DNA of 64,000 bases from Mycobacterium sp. JS623. Lineage in GTDB: Bacteria > Actinomycetota > Actinomycetes > Mycobacteriales > Mycobacteriaceae. The DNA is taken from positions 5,704,001 through 5,768,000 of the forward strand of contig NC_019966.1 of the NCBI RefSeq assembly GCF_000328565.1, given 5' to 3'. Position numbers and translations under genes: made by a program. Positions 34,984 to 43,989 of this stretch are shown here, one piece after another; the stretch's first letter is position 1, and every line of letters begins with the position of its first letter. The notes under the pieces were generated by a model. It had not been told where the DNA came from, made no database searches, and saw only the letters and a program-made list of their open reading frames with translations.

Positions 34984-36485
34984 CTCGCTCCCCTTTCTGA
35001 CCCGCATGACTGACGTCCGTCAGGTACCGCGCCGCTGACCGTGGCGGGGGTGACTGACTCATATTCGACCAAAATTGCTGTGCCACATGGACGGTGGCAA
35101 TTCTTCCGCCACCATGCCTGCCCTGACGTCGGCAGAGTGTCGATCGGATCGTAGAACGGGTAGACCTGATCCAAGGCATCGACATCCGTTGCATCCAAAC
35201 CGGTTCGATAATTTTTGTTCCAATATGAGATGCCACGGGTCCGGTCGTAACGCACCACCTGATGGACCCACCGTTTACCTACATAGGGAACATCGCATAC
35301 GAGTCGCGGCGTCGCATAGCCGGGCAGATAGCCCATGATCGCCAACTGCAACTCTTGAGCTTCCCACAGTGCGATCCGCCAGTGTTCGGCGTTGGGGATC
35401 ATGTCGCACATGTAGAAGTAGTACGGCAGGATGTTGGCTTCACCCTGCAGCGCGAAGCACAGGTCGAGCAGGTCGTCCACGGTGGCGTTCACCCCTCGCA
35501 ACAACACCCCCTGGTTACGCACGTCTCGCAGCCCCGCGTCGAGCAGCGCCCGGGCCGCCGCCGCAACCAGCGGAGTCACCGACTGCACATGGTTGATGTG
35601 CGTGTGCAGTGCCAGGTTGACCCCGCGGGCAGCGGCAACGTGCGCCGTGCGATTAACTCCGTCGAGCACCTTCGCTTGCAACCAGTGCTGCGGCAGGGCG
35701 GCCAATGCCTTTGTCGCCAAGCGGATGTCGCGGATGGTGTCAATGTCGAGCAACTGCATGACAAACGATTCCAGTCGCGGCCACGGGACGTTCGCCACAT
35801 CCCCGCCGGACACCACGACATCGCGCACCGTCGGTGTGGCGCGCAGATAGTCCAGCATGCGGTCCTGCCGGTCGGCCGGATGCAAAGTCAGCCTGGCCTT
35901 GCTGATTGTTGGTGTGGAATTGCCGACCAGATCCATCCGCGTACAGTGCCCGCAATATTGCGGACAGGTCGATAACATTTCGGCGAGTACCTTGGTCGGG
36001 TATCGATGGGTCAGGCCCTCCACCACCCACATGTCGCTCTCGTGCAACGAATCTCGCTCGGCGAATGGGTGTGAGCCCCACTCCGGATCTCGATCACTGA
36101 GCACTGGCAGCATGTAACGCCGGATCGGATCGGCATAGAACGCCTCGGTGAGCCCGCGGCGTCCCATCGCACAATTGGGGGCCATGGTGTTGAGCATCTG
36201 CGGCGGCAGCAACATCGACATGGTCGCCCGTTGTTGCTGATCGGCCGCCAGGTCGGCATAGAACCGCTCATCGAGCAGATCGCCAGCCACCACGCGAAGC
36301 TGCCCGATGTTCTTGACCGAGTGTGCCCGCTGCCATTGCGGATCTCGCCATTCGGATTCGGTGACCGTCGCCCAGCCTGGGTAACGACGCCAGTCGGGTT
36401 CTGACAACTCCTTGCGCACATAGGCATACGGCTGGTCGGTGGTGGCGGTAAAGCCAGCACGCGGGGGGTCGGTGAGGATTGTCAT
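34980..36485 (-). CDS. Lysine-2,3-aminomutase-like radical SAM protein
   Basis: The 501-residue protein has the radical-SAM cluster motif CPQYCGHC with Cys174, Cys178 and Cys181, preceded by GLTHRYP as in KamA. VVVSGGDV (about 224-231) fits the SGGDPL motif. PYYFYMCD (Asp361) and LVCDVPYVGK (Asp398, Lys404) align with the substrate-binding Asp and the PLP-lysine region of lysine 2,3-aminomutase, but the loop before Lys is one residue shorter than DAPGGGGK. It is probably a PLP- and SAM-dependent 2,3-aminomutase making a beta-amino acid; the substrate is unknown. It overlaps the amine oxidase stop and the GNAT start. Confidence 0.87.
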   Translation of the reverse strand: MTILTDPPRAGFTATTDQPYAYVRKELSEPDWRRYPGWATVTESEWRDPQWQRAHSVKNIGQLRVVAGDLLDERFYADLAADQQQRATMSMLLPPQMLNTMAPNCAMGRRGLTEAFYADPIRRYMLPVLSDRDPEWGSHPFAERDSLHESDMWVVEGLTHRYPTKVLAEMLSTCPQYCGHCTRMDLVGNSTPTISKARLTLHPADRQDRMLDYLRATPTVRDVVVSGGDVANVPWPRLESFVMQLLDIDTIRDIRLATKALAALPQHWLQAKVLDGVNRTAHVAAARGVNLALHTHINHVQSVTPLVAAAARALLDAGLRDVRNQGVLLRGVNATVDDLLDLCFALQGEANILPYYFYMCDMIPNAEHWRIALWEAQELQLAIMGYLPGYATPRLVCDVPYVGKRWVHQVVRYDRTRGISYWNKNYRTGLDATDVDALDQVYPFYDPIDTLPTSGQAWWRKNCHRPCGTAILVEYESVTPATVSGAVPDGRQSCGSERGAR

Positions 36486-37870
36486 AGCGACAGCACCTTT
36501 CGTGAAACGGTCGCCGGTTCAGCGCCGTGGATCAATTCGGCTGCGACTCGTCGGCCCGACCTAATCGCACCCTCCATCAGCCCAAAGAACTCCAGGCTGG
36601 TTTCGGTGCCCGCCCAGTGGACGCGGCCATGCGGTGTGGTCAGTGTCGGGCCCAGCCGCAACCAATCGCCGGGGCCAAACAGGGCGGCATAGCATCCCCT
36701 GCTGTATTTCTCAGCCAGCCAGTCGGTCACCGTGCATTGGGACGGTGGCGGCAACTCGGGGAAGAGACGGCCGGTGTGGGCCAGCGCGGCGTCATGCTGC
36801 TGGGCCGACGACAGCGCGCTGAAGGTCGATGCCGGAGCGCCGGTGACGAATCCTGTGAGCACGCCTGCAGATTCATCCGGTGGAGAATCATCGACCGTGG
36901 ACAGTAGCGGCCCGTTTGTACTCACGGACCATCCGGACAACCCGTGCGAACGCCACAGCGGAGCGGGATAGCTCAGATGTACCTTGACCCCGCAGCCGCG
37001 GCCGGTGGCCGCCGTCGCCCGCGGCGCGAGCAGGGCTGGCCGGAACTCGATCCGCTGCGCCAACAGCGGCGGTATGGCGACGACGACTTGGTCGGCCCGA
37101 TACTCGGAGCGTGCGCCATCAACAGCCGAAACGCAGTGCACCGCAACCTCATCGGCGTCCTGGTCGATCGCAGCAACGGGATGCCGTAACCGCACCCGCT
37201 CGCCGAGCCGGTCAGCGAGCGCCTCGCAAAGCAGATGTGAGCCGCCATCAATTCGCCACTGCTGGGCCCCGCCCTCGAAGGCGTTGAGGTAGCGGATCCC
37301 TCCGCCAGAGCGCAGATAGAAGGCCATGTGCAGAACCGAGATCGCCGCTGGATCGGCCGCCATCATTTCGCCGATGAACAGCGGGAAGAACGTCCGCGCA
37401 TCCGGATACTTGACCTCGTCGGCAAGCCACTGCGCTGCTGTTAGCTGGTCGAGTTGCTCCGCGCGTGGACTCTCCCACGGCGCATCGGGCCGCACCTGCC
37501 CAACGAGTTCCTCGAGCCGATCGAACAGATCGCCGAGCGCGACGGCGTTGAGCGGGGGCACCCTGCTCGCAGACGTCGTTCGCTCATCCGAAACCAGAAA
37601 TGTGCTGTCCCCGATCATCGCTGTGGAGGCCAGATCGAGTCCGTGCTCACCCAACAGTGCGAGCAGTTCGGTGTGCAGCATACCCAGATAAGCAGCACCT
37701 CCATCGGCGACGACACCGGCGGACACCGGAATGCCGTGCATCCGACCGCCTACCCGATCACGTGCCTCAAGCACGGTGACGTCCGTGCCCGCCTCCGCCA
37801 AATCGACAGCAGCGGTCAGTCCGGCCAGGCCCGCACCGACGACGACAACGCGCATGTCTCCCCGGTTCAT
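36482..37870 (-). CDS. FAD-dependent amine oxidase
   Basis: The 462-residue flavoprotein starts with the dinucleotide motif VVVVGAGLAGLTAAVDLAEAG, then VLEARDRVGGRMHG. The C-terminal VHWAGTETSLEFFGLMEGAIRSGRRVA is the FAD-binding end typical of monoamine and polyamine oxidases. It oxidises an amine or amino acid to an imine, releasing peroxide. Start ATG 37870 overlaps the carrier-protein stop (ATGA). Its substrate may be the carrier-bound or free amino acid of this operon; that is inference. Confidence 0.87.
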   Translation of the reverse strand: MNRGDMRVVVVGAGLAGLTAAVDLAEAGTDVTVLEARDRVGGRMHGIPVSAGVVADGGAAYLGMLHTELLALLGEHGLDLASTAMIGDSTFLVSDERTTSASRVPPLNAVALGDLFDRLEELVGQVRPDAPWESPRAEQLDQLTAAQWLADEVKYPDARTFFPLFIGEMMAADPAAISVLHMAFYLRSGGGIRYLNAFEGGAQQWRIDGGSHLLCEALADRLGERVRLRHPVAAIDQDADEVAVHCVSAVDGARSEYRADQVVVAIPPLLAQRIEFRPALLAPRATAATGRGCGVKVHLSYPAPLWRSHGLSGWSVSTNGPLLSTVDDSPPDESAGVLTGFVTGAPASTFSALSSAQQHDAALAHTGRLFPELPPPSQCTVTDWLAEKYSRGCYAALFGPGDWLRLGPTLTTPHGRVHWAGTETSLEFFGLMEGAIRSGRRVAAELIHGAEPATVSRKVLSL

Positions 37871-38088
37871 GGCGCTACGGCAGTAACTTTGGCGAATAGC
37901 CCCTCCGGCGAGGGGTTCTCGAGGAAGTCCTCGTAATACAACTCCGTCCCGAAATCCCGGGCAATCGCACTGAGCACCCGGGTCGCCAGCAGTGAATCAC
38001 CGCCGAGTTCGAAGAAGTCAGAATTCGCATTCACCTCAGGGGTGCCGAGGATCCGTCCGAAAATCTCGACGATGTGGCCAGCGCTCAT
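37867..38088 (-). CDS. Free-standing acyl/peptidyl carrier protein
   Basis: The 73-residue protein is a complete carrier domain. FFELGGDSLLATRVL near residue 32 carries the phosphopantetheine serine. EIFGRILGTPEVNANSDF is helix one. It overlaps the adenylation enzyme and the amine oxidase by four bases on either side. A single adenylation enzyme plus a single carrier resembles DltA/DltC and amino-acid-loading pairs of small NRPS systems. No phosphopantetheinyl transferase is in the window, so a host enzyme must act. Confidence 0.88.
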   Translation of the reverse strand: MSAGHIVEIFGRILGTPEVNANSDFFELGGDSLLATRVLSAIARDFGTELYYEDFLENPSPEGLFAKVTAVAP

Positions 38089-39659
38089 ACATGTACTCCT
38101 TTGCTGTCGTAGTCCGCTGCGGCACGTTGCGTTGCCGCCCGATCAACTTTGCCGCTTGACGTGTAAGCGAGTGCGTCGACGAATTTCACCCTGTTGGGCA
38201 CGAATTGGCCGGGTAGGCGCTCTCGTAGGTAGCGTTTCAGTTCAGCCGGAGCAATCGCTCCGGCCGGAACGACGAACGCCGTCAACGACGTGCGCCCGAG
38301 TAGCCGTTCGCCGACCACGACGGCACCCGCGACTGCGGGGTGGGTGTTCAGCTGTGCCTCTACCTCAGCCGGATGTACCCGCACACCAAGGACTTTCACC
38401 TGTTCGTCAGCGCGGCCGCATGGATATAGCAGCCCGCGTTGACCGCGGGTCACCAAATCTCCGGTCTGGAACCACCGGGTCAGTCCAGATCCGTGGTCGG
38501 CGACCGGGAATCCGGTCGCCGTGAGTTCCGGCAAACCTAGATATCCGGTGGCCAAAGAGGGGCCTGACACCAGCAGTTCACCTTCATCGGTGACGTGATC
38601 GCCCACATGGGGCAGCGGACGACCCAGTGGCGCCTCGGCGTCGTAAGCCACAACTTCTGGTTCGGCGCCAGGGCCGCTGAGCAGCACCGCGTGGGTGATC
38701 ATCGTCGTCTCGGTGCACCCGTAGGTGTTGAGCAACCTGACGTGTCCGACGTCGAGATCACGCCACTGTCGCAATCTGGTCGGATCAACCCGCTCGCCGC
38801 CGATCACCACCAGTCGGACGCTGTCTGGCAGTGCCGCTCGCTCCTCGTGCAGGAAGAGCACAAGTTCGTGCCAGAACGCAGTCGGCAAGTCGAGCACCGT
38901 GACTTCGCGTTCCGCTAGAAAGTGCACAAAGGGACGGAATGAGCCGCAATGGGCCGCGTCGTCGAAAAGCACTGTCGCACCGGTTGTTAATGCGGGCAAG
39001 ATCTCCTCCAAGCAGGTGTCCCAGCCGAGCGAGGCGAATTGGAGCACGCGGTCCTCGGGCGTGAGCGCGAAGAGGTGACGCAGCGCGCGTACCGTGACGG
39101 TCAGGGCATGCCGCGAGACCACCACCGGCTTCGGCATCCCGGTAGAACCCGAGGTGCACAGCACGTACGCTGGATCGCTCGGGCGCCAAAGAGGCTGCAG
39201 CGGTGCGGTATCCGTGGCCACTGGATCCTCGTCGAGATGCTCGATCCGCAAGTTCGTTGGTTCGTGCGGATCGCAAGTTATCGCAAACAGACGATTGAGG
39301 CCGAGTACCGCTGCGAGCGCCTCTTTGCGGGCAACCGGAAGTGCGGCGTCGATAGGGCAGTAGGTCGCGCCGGCTTGCAGTATCCCAAGAAGGTGCTCGC
39401 CCACAGCGGGTGTGTGCGACACCAACGTACCGATCAGACCGGATGGCCCGTCGGCGGTGAATCGGCGTAGCCGGTAGCGGGATGCGGTAAGACGGACCCG
39501 CTCTGCGAGGTCCCGATAGGTGATGGCGCTGCCGTTGTGCACCATGGCAGGTCGGTGAGGCCAATCTCGGGCCGCGGCGGCGAAGTCCGCCATCACATCA
39601 CCGACGACATGGGTGTCGGGAGAATCTATAGCAGTGTAAGGAAAAGCGGTGTGCGACAT
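38085..39659 (-). CDS. Free-standing amino-acid adenylation enzyme (NRPS A-domain-like)
   Basis: The 524-residue protein has the whole set of A-domain motifs: LCTSGSTGMPKPVVVS (A3), LGWDTCLEE (A4, with the Asp that normally holds the alpha-amino group), NTYGCTETTM (A5), FQTGDLV (A7), GRADEQVKVLGVRVHPAEVE (A8) and SGKVDR with the catalytic Lys (A10). It should activate an amino acid as adenylate and load the carrier protein encoded next. The specificity pocket cannot be decoded reliably. It follows the large membrane protein by 16 bases. Confidence 0.88.
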   Translation of the reverse strand: MSHTAFPYTAIDSPDTHVVGDVMADFAAAARDWPHRPAMVHNGSAITYRDLAERVRLTASRYRLRRFTADGPSGLIGTLVSHTPAVGEHLLGILQAGATYCPIDAALPVARKEALAAVLGLNRLFAITCDPHEPTNLRIEHLDEDPVATDTAPLQPLWRPSDPAYVLCTSGSTGMPKPVVVSRHALTVTVRALRHLFALTPEDRVLQFASLGWDTCLEEILPALTTGATVLFDDAAHCGSFRPFVHFLAEREVTVLDLPTAFWHELVLFLHEERAALPDSVRLVVIGGERVDPTRLRQWRDLDVGHVRLLNTYGCTETTMITHAVLLSGPGAEPEVVAYDAEAPLGRPLPHVGDHVTDEGELLVSGPSLATGYLGLPELTATGFPVADHGSGLTRWFQTGDLVTRGQRGLLYPCGRADEQVKVLGVRVHPAEVEAQLNTHPAVAGAVVVGERLLGRTSLTAFVVPAGAIAPAELKRYLRERLPGQFVPNRVKFVDALAYTSSGKVDRAATQRAAADYDSKGVHV

Positions 39660-39675
39660 GGTTTCTTCCTCGACC

Positions 39676-41814
39676 TCATGAAATCAGCAATACGAATCGC
39701 TCGAAGACGACGAGCACAAACCCAACCAAAAGCGGCACCGCGGCGAAGGTAAGTGGGCGCAGCCGCCTGAGCTCGTCAGGTGCCAGGCGAACTCCCAACG
39801 CCTCACGCGTGCCCAGAACGCCCAACAGCATGACCAGAAACGCCACACCCAGCGGGGTCCAAGGCGTACGCCACAGCTGCAATCCAGTTGGCGGTGGCAG
39901 GACAGGCTTGGCTACCGACCCTGGGGGCCAATCGAGGGTATAAACAGCCGCGTCCGCGTTCTCGACAACCACCCGAACCCCGGGGGCGGCGGCTAGCGCG
40001 TGGCGAAGTCGCTCGCCCCAATCCTTCGGGTATTCCTGGCCGATTTCAAGAAACGCCTCCTGGCTCCGCGTGGTGATCAGGAATGTCCCCGGCCCTTGAT
40101 CCCTCAGGTTCCGCAGCACCTCTGTCACGTCGGACGGATCGATCGGCGCCTTCATGTTCACCAGCCGGACCCTTTCCAAGTCGCGGTAGCCGAGCGGCAT
40201 GAAGGGGGGATAGTCGACCTCTGACACATTGGAGGTGTAAAGGAACTTGACGATGCCAGAATTTTCCTCGTAGATCTTCTGGACCGCGCTGACCGCCCCG
40301 TCGGAAATCCGTTCGAACGCCTCGTTGCCATAGCGGGTGACGAAGAAGCACAACATCAAAACCAGCGCGCATACGCCGGCGCCGCATCGCGCAAGCGTCG
40401 AGGGACGCGATGTTGGGCAGGGAAAAAAGGCCAATGCGCCGAGCACGCACGCCGGAGCAAGCGCGAACAAGTAGACGCGCAAGGCCATCTCGCCGCCGTA
40501 GCTCTGCATGAGCGCCAGGCCGACGGGCGCGGCGGTCAGCACGAGGAGCACGCGGTCCTCGATCCCTCGCCGCCTCCGGCGAATGAGTCCACAGCCGGCC
40601 ATAAGGAAGACCAGCACCGCCGAGACCATTCGGGCGCGGACGACCAGTTGGTGGTCGGCGTTGCCGAGGCTAGCTCGGCTCACTCCGTTCGAGGACACCG
40701 ATCCACCGACATCCCCGACGCCACTCATCACCTCGTAGAAGTGGCCCGCCCAGTACGCCTGTGTCATATAGCTGATCCACGCCATAAGCATCACGCCGAG
40801 CAGCACGGGCAACCCCGTGAGCGCACACCGACGCGCGACGACCAGCCCGGCGGAGGTGATCAGCATGGCGAAAGGAGTCAGCTGGTGGCTGACGGTGGCC
40901 GTGGCGAACAGGCCCACCAGGACGGCAAGCACCACAATGCATTCCGCCGATCCAGCCGTCCGGCGCGGCAGCTCGCCTGGCGATGCATCGCCCCAAAGCC
41001 GTTGCCACAGCCTGCTTCCCCAACGAAAGGGCCTCGGAACATCCCACGACGTTGCGTGCGGCGTGCGGAACCACATGATGAGAAAGCCCACGAAGAGCAG
41101 GTAGAGCAGGAATGTCCAGCCCTGAGGGGAGAAATAGTCCTGCCCGACCCAATTGAGGAGGCAAAAGAACAAGGCCGCCAGCCACTTTGCCTGCCAGGAC
41201 ATCCGGAAGGTGGTCATCAGCAGCCCGAGCGCAACCAGGTACAGCAGGTTGTTCAGCACCGGCATCACGGTAAGGACGGTGCGCAGCGTCTCCAGCTTGC
41301 CCGAACCGATCCAGAACGCGGCGAGCCCGAAGAATCCGGGCCAGGACCATCGATAGTCGAGGGCCGGCGCCGTGGTCCCGGTGCGATTGACGAACTCGAC
41401 GAAGCCGGCATGGGCCCATGCGATCTGAAAGCGCGGCGCGGACTCGAGCAGCATCGTGCTGCCGTGCAACATCAGGACAAGTAGCACCAATTGGGCACAG
41501 AGCAACCAGACGCAACGCTGCGGCAGTGAGAGCGCCCCAATGAAGCCGACGATATGAAGTCCTAGCCCGATCAACATCGACACTGGCAGGACTGAGATCA
41601 GCCCAAGACCGGTCATGGAGTCAATGTCAACGCTGCGCAACTTTGCGAAATAGAACGCGACTGCCACTACGGTCAGGACACACAGAATCGCCACGCGAAC
41701 GCCCTGGCCGCCGCGCCGTCTAGGCCGCCCAGGCTGCGCTTCATCGGTGGTGGGCCGAGGAGCGACCACTGCTCCGACGAGTTGGCTGTTTTCCGCGTAG
41801 ATCAGTTGAGACAT
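39676..41814 (-). CDS. Large multi-pass membrane protein, GT-C-like
   Basis: The predicted protein has 712 residues from ATG 41814, preceded by GAGGAGGCGAT. About a dozen hydrophobic segments fill residues 30-490, then a soluble domain (about 520-650) and two closing helices. An acidic/aromatic loop after the early helices (FVNRTGTTAPALDYRWSWPG) recalls GT-C glycosyltransferases or O-antigen-type polymerases. No motif decides between transferase and polymerase. The gene overlaps the flippase by 13 bases and precedes the adenylation enzyme, so it is a candidate for polymerising or decorating the exported glycan. Confidence 0.7.
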   Translation of the reverse strand: MSQLIYAENSQLVGAVVAPRPTTDEAQPGRPRRRGGQGVRVAILCVLTVVAVAFYFAKLRSVDIDSMTGLGLISVLPVSMLIGLGLHIVGFIGALSLPQRCVWLLCAQLVLLVLMLHGSTMLLESAPRFQIAWAHAGFVEFVNRTGTTAPALDYRWSWPGFFGLAAFWIGSGKLETLRTVLTVMPVLNNLLYLVALGLLMTTFRMSWQAKWLAALFFCLLNWVGQDYFSPQGWTFLLYLLFVGFLIMWFRTPHATSWDVPRPFRWGSRLWQRLWGDASPGELPRRTAGSAECIVVLAVLVGLFATATVSHQLTPFAMLITSAGLVVARRCALTGLPVLLGVMLMAWISYMTQAYWAGHFYEVMSGVGDVGGSVSSNGVSRASLGNADHQLVVRARMVSAVLVFLMAGCGLIRRRRRGIEDRVLLVLTAAPVGLALMQSYGGEMALRVYLFALAPACVLGALAFFPCPTSRPSTLARCGAGVCALVLMLCFFVTRYGNEAFERISDGAVSAVQKIYEENSGIVKFLYTSNVSEVDYPPFMPLGYRDLERVRLVNMKAPIDPSDVTEVLRNLRDQGPGTFLITTRSQEAFLEIGQEYPKDWGERLRHALAAAPGVRVVVENADAAVYTLDWPPGSVAKPVLPPPTGLQLWRTPWTPLGVAFLVMLLGVLGTREALGVRLAPDELRRLRPLTFAAVPLLVGFVLVVFERFVLLIS

Positions 41815-43199
41815 ATCGCCTCCTCGCGTGCATTGACCGGCGACGCAAGTCGCCGACGCCACCCGAGAAGCCTGCCAAGATCTGGAAGCACAACCAGCGT
41901 CACGATGAGCTGGCCTAGCAAAACTGCCACCCCTACTGCGGTCAACCTCGGATCACCGAAGTGCACGAACACCTCGTGGTAGTGCTGCGCGACCACAACC
42001 AGCCCCAACACCGTCACTGCCCGAAGGGTTTGCACCGCGATGATCCGCACTCGCCTGGTTCGCGCACGTAGCGTGCCGACGTAGATGTCCACCACCGCAC
42101 TGGGCAAGCTGGCCAAGGCCAACAGCTGGAGCAACGGCACAGCGTCGAGGTATCCGGCACCGAGCAGCCCCATCGTGTACGGAGCTGCAAGGCTGATCGC
42201 GACAAATCCGACCAAAAGCAAACCCAGGGCTCGAGTGAGCGCAGATCGGCAATAGCCGGCCAAGCTCGAAGGGTCGTACACACCTTCCACCGCCATGGAT
42301 ACGGCCATGTTGACGGCCACCAGATTCATCATGATGGCGATGGACCAGGCCAAGAAGAAATACGCGTAGGTGTGCGGCGCGACACGGGATGCCACCAGCA
42401 CCGGGACAACGAACATGGTCCCGTAAAGAACCAGCGCGCCCAGATAATCAGCGACGAAGAACCGGCCGATCTGTGCAGCCGAGAACTCGACCTCGTGCGT
42501 CGCCGTACGCACGTGTCTGGGCAGGAGCCTGCCGAAGATCAACAGGTTCACCGGGAACATGACGACGATCATGGGAATGATCCAGGAGAAGAACACCCCG
42601 GATCGGGGCATGGAATGGGCCAGCACCACCAGAAGCACGATCTTGGCAACGGCGAACGCGGCGTTCCAGACAGGCACCCAGACCGCCACCCTCAGTCCTG
42701 TCAATACGCTGTCCTGCAACGTGACGACGCTCGCGACAACCGCTGCGGCGACGAACCACATTCGCGTCTGGGGCTCGCGGAGCAGGTCGTATGCCGGCCC
42801 TCCCACGCGATTGAGGGTGAAAAGCAAGACGACGGCAAGCACGGCGATTGCGGCGGACGTGGCGAGGTAGGCGAACGCGACCACGGCGACCGTACGCCTT
42901 CCGGTGTTGGGGATGAAGCGATTCAGCGTGCCCGCGAAGTTGACCGACACCAAGCCCGTCAACAGCATCAACGCCGAAATGGCGGCCGATCCGCGACCGA
43001 CATCGGAATCGTCGTAGTAGCGCGCCGCGAGGACCCAGTACACCAGACCGAGAACGCCCGAGATGGCGGTGTTGAGAACGAGGGCATAGGCGTTCCGCAA
43101 GAAGGGCTGGTCTCCCAGACGTCGCCGACCGGCCTCGGGCTTTGCCAAGACAGCAACCTCGTCGCTACCGGCTAGCGTCGTGCTCAATGGCTCATGCAT
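41802..43199 (-). CDS. Wzx-like polysaccharide flippase (MOP superfamily)
   Basis: The 465-residue protein has about twelve membrane helices. The N-terminal FLRNAYALVLNTAISGVLGLVYWVLAARYY followed by VGRGSAAISALMLLTGLVSVNF matches polysaccharide-biosynthesis transporters (RfbX/Wzx). It would flip a lipid-linked oligosaccharide across the cytoplasmic membrane. It overlaps the deacetylase stop by eight bases and the next gene by 13, so translation of all three is coupled. Confidence 0.87.
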   Translation of the reverse strand: MHEPLSTTLAGSDEVAVLAKPEAGRRRLGDQPFLRNAYALVLNTAISGVLGLVYWVLAARYYDDSDVGRGSAAISALMLLTGLVSVNFAGTLNRFIPNTGRRTVAVVAFAYLATSAAIAVLAVVLLFTLNRVGGPAYDLLREPQTRMWFVAAAVVASVVTLQDSVLTGLRVAVWVPVWNAAFAVAKIVLLVVLAHSMPRSGVFFSWIIPMIVVMFPVNLLIFGRLLPRHVRTATHEVEFSAAQIGRFFVADYLGALVLYGTMFVVPVLVASRVAPHTYAYFFLAWSIAIMMNLVAVNMAVSMAVEGVYDPSSLAGYCRSALTRALGLLLVGFVAISLAAPYTMGLLGAGYLDAVPLLQLLALASLPSAVVDIYVGTLRARTRRVRIIAVQTLRAVTVLGLVVVAQHYHEVFVHFGDPRLTAVGVAVLLGQLIVTLVVLPDLGRLLGWRRRLASPVNAREEAICLN

Positions 43200-43989
43200 G
43201 GGCCAGCACCCGCCTTCCGGCCCGTCGAGCGCTGCGTACAGACGCCCAACCTGCCGTCAGCAGGCGGTCCCGTCGGAAGATTCGCTTGTCGCCGCCGCTC
43301 ATGATCGAGGCGAAGACGGTCTGGTTGGTGCTGCGGCGGATGGTGAGCCGCGGAAGCATGAAGATGTCGTCGGATGAGGTCGCTCGGACATTCCTCACGG
43401 CCGCTGCACAGCGATAGCCAGCCGCTCGAGCGGCGAGCCGTACCCGCGGAGTCGAGTAGCCGAAGGGATAGGCAAGGGCTCGGACCGGTGCACCGATGCA
43501 GTCCTCGAGCAGAGCCCGGCCGAGCCGGAGTTCTTGGCACAGCGTGCCGTCAGCGAGCTGGTCGAGCTGGGGATGGCTGTGGCTGTGGGCCCCGATTTCG
43601 ATACCCGCCGCCGCGAGCTCGCGGACTTGCGCCCAGTTCAGCATCTGGCCCAGCGGCTTACCAGCTGCATTCCGGCCTGCGTCGGCGATCCAGCCGCTCG
43701 TGACGAAAACCGTCGCCGGAAAATCGTAGCGCCGAAGAGTGGGCCAGGCCGTGCATGCGAAGTCCGCGTATCCGTCGTCGAAGGTAAGGACCACCGGCCG
43801 CTCAGGCAAAGGTTTACCGGTTTCAAAGGCGTCGGCCAGGTCCGAGAAGGTCATGCCGGTGAAGCCGCGATTCATCAGGAAAGCAATTTGCTCGTCCAGT
43901 GAGCGTGGAGTAACGGAGAGACGTCGCGTTGCGGCTGAGGGGTTTTCGGAAACTGCGTGATACATGAGGATCGGAACCGACTCAGTCAT
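43192..43989 (-). CDS. Polysaccharide deacetylase (NodB-like)
   Basis: The predicted protein has 265 residues from ATG 43989, with GGAGGCG upstream and an ATGA overlap with the GT2 gene. The NodB motifs are present: LTFDDGYADF (catalytic base and metal Asp), IGAHSHSHPQL (metal His pair) and RALAYPFGYSTPRV. It removes N-acetyl groups from GlcNAc-type residues. No signal peptide is visible, so it may act in the cytoplasm or on a precursor. With GlmS it points to an amino-sugar polymer. Confidence 0.88.
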   Translation of the reverse strand: MTESVPILMYHAVSENPSAATRRLSVTPRSLDEQIAFLMNRGFTGMTFSDLADAFETGKPLPERPVVLTFDDGYADFACTAWPTLRRYDFPATVFVTSGWIADAGRNAAGKPLGQMLNWAQVRELAAAGIEIGAHSHSHPQLDQLADGTLCQELRLGRALLEDCIGAPVRALAYPFGYSTPRVRLAARAAGYRCAAAVRNVRATSSDDIFMLPRLTIRRSTNQTVFASIMSGGDKRIFRRDRLLTAGWASVRSARRAGRRVLAHA

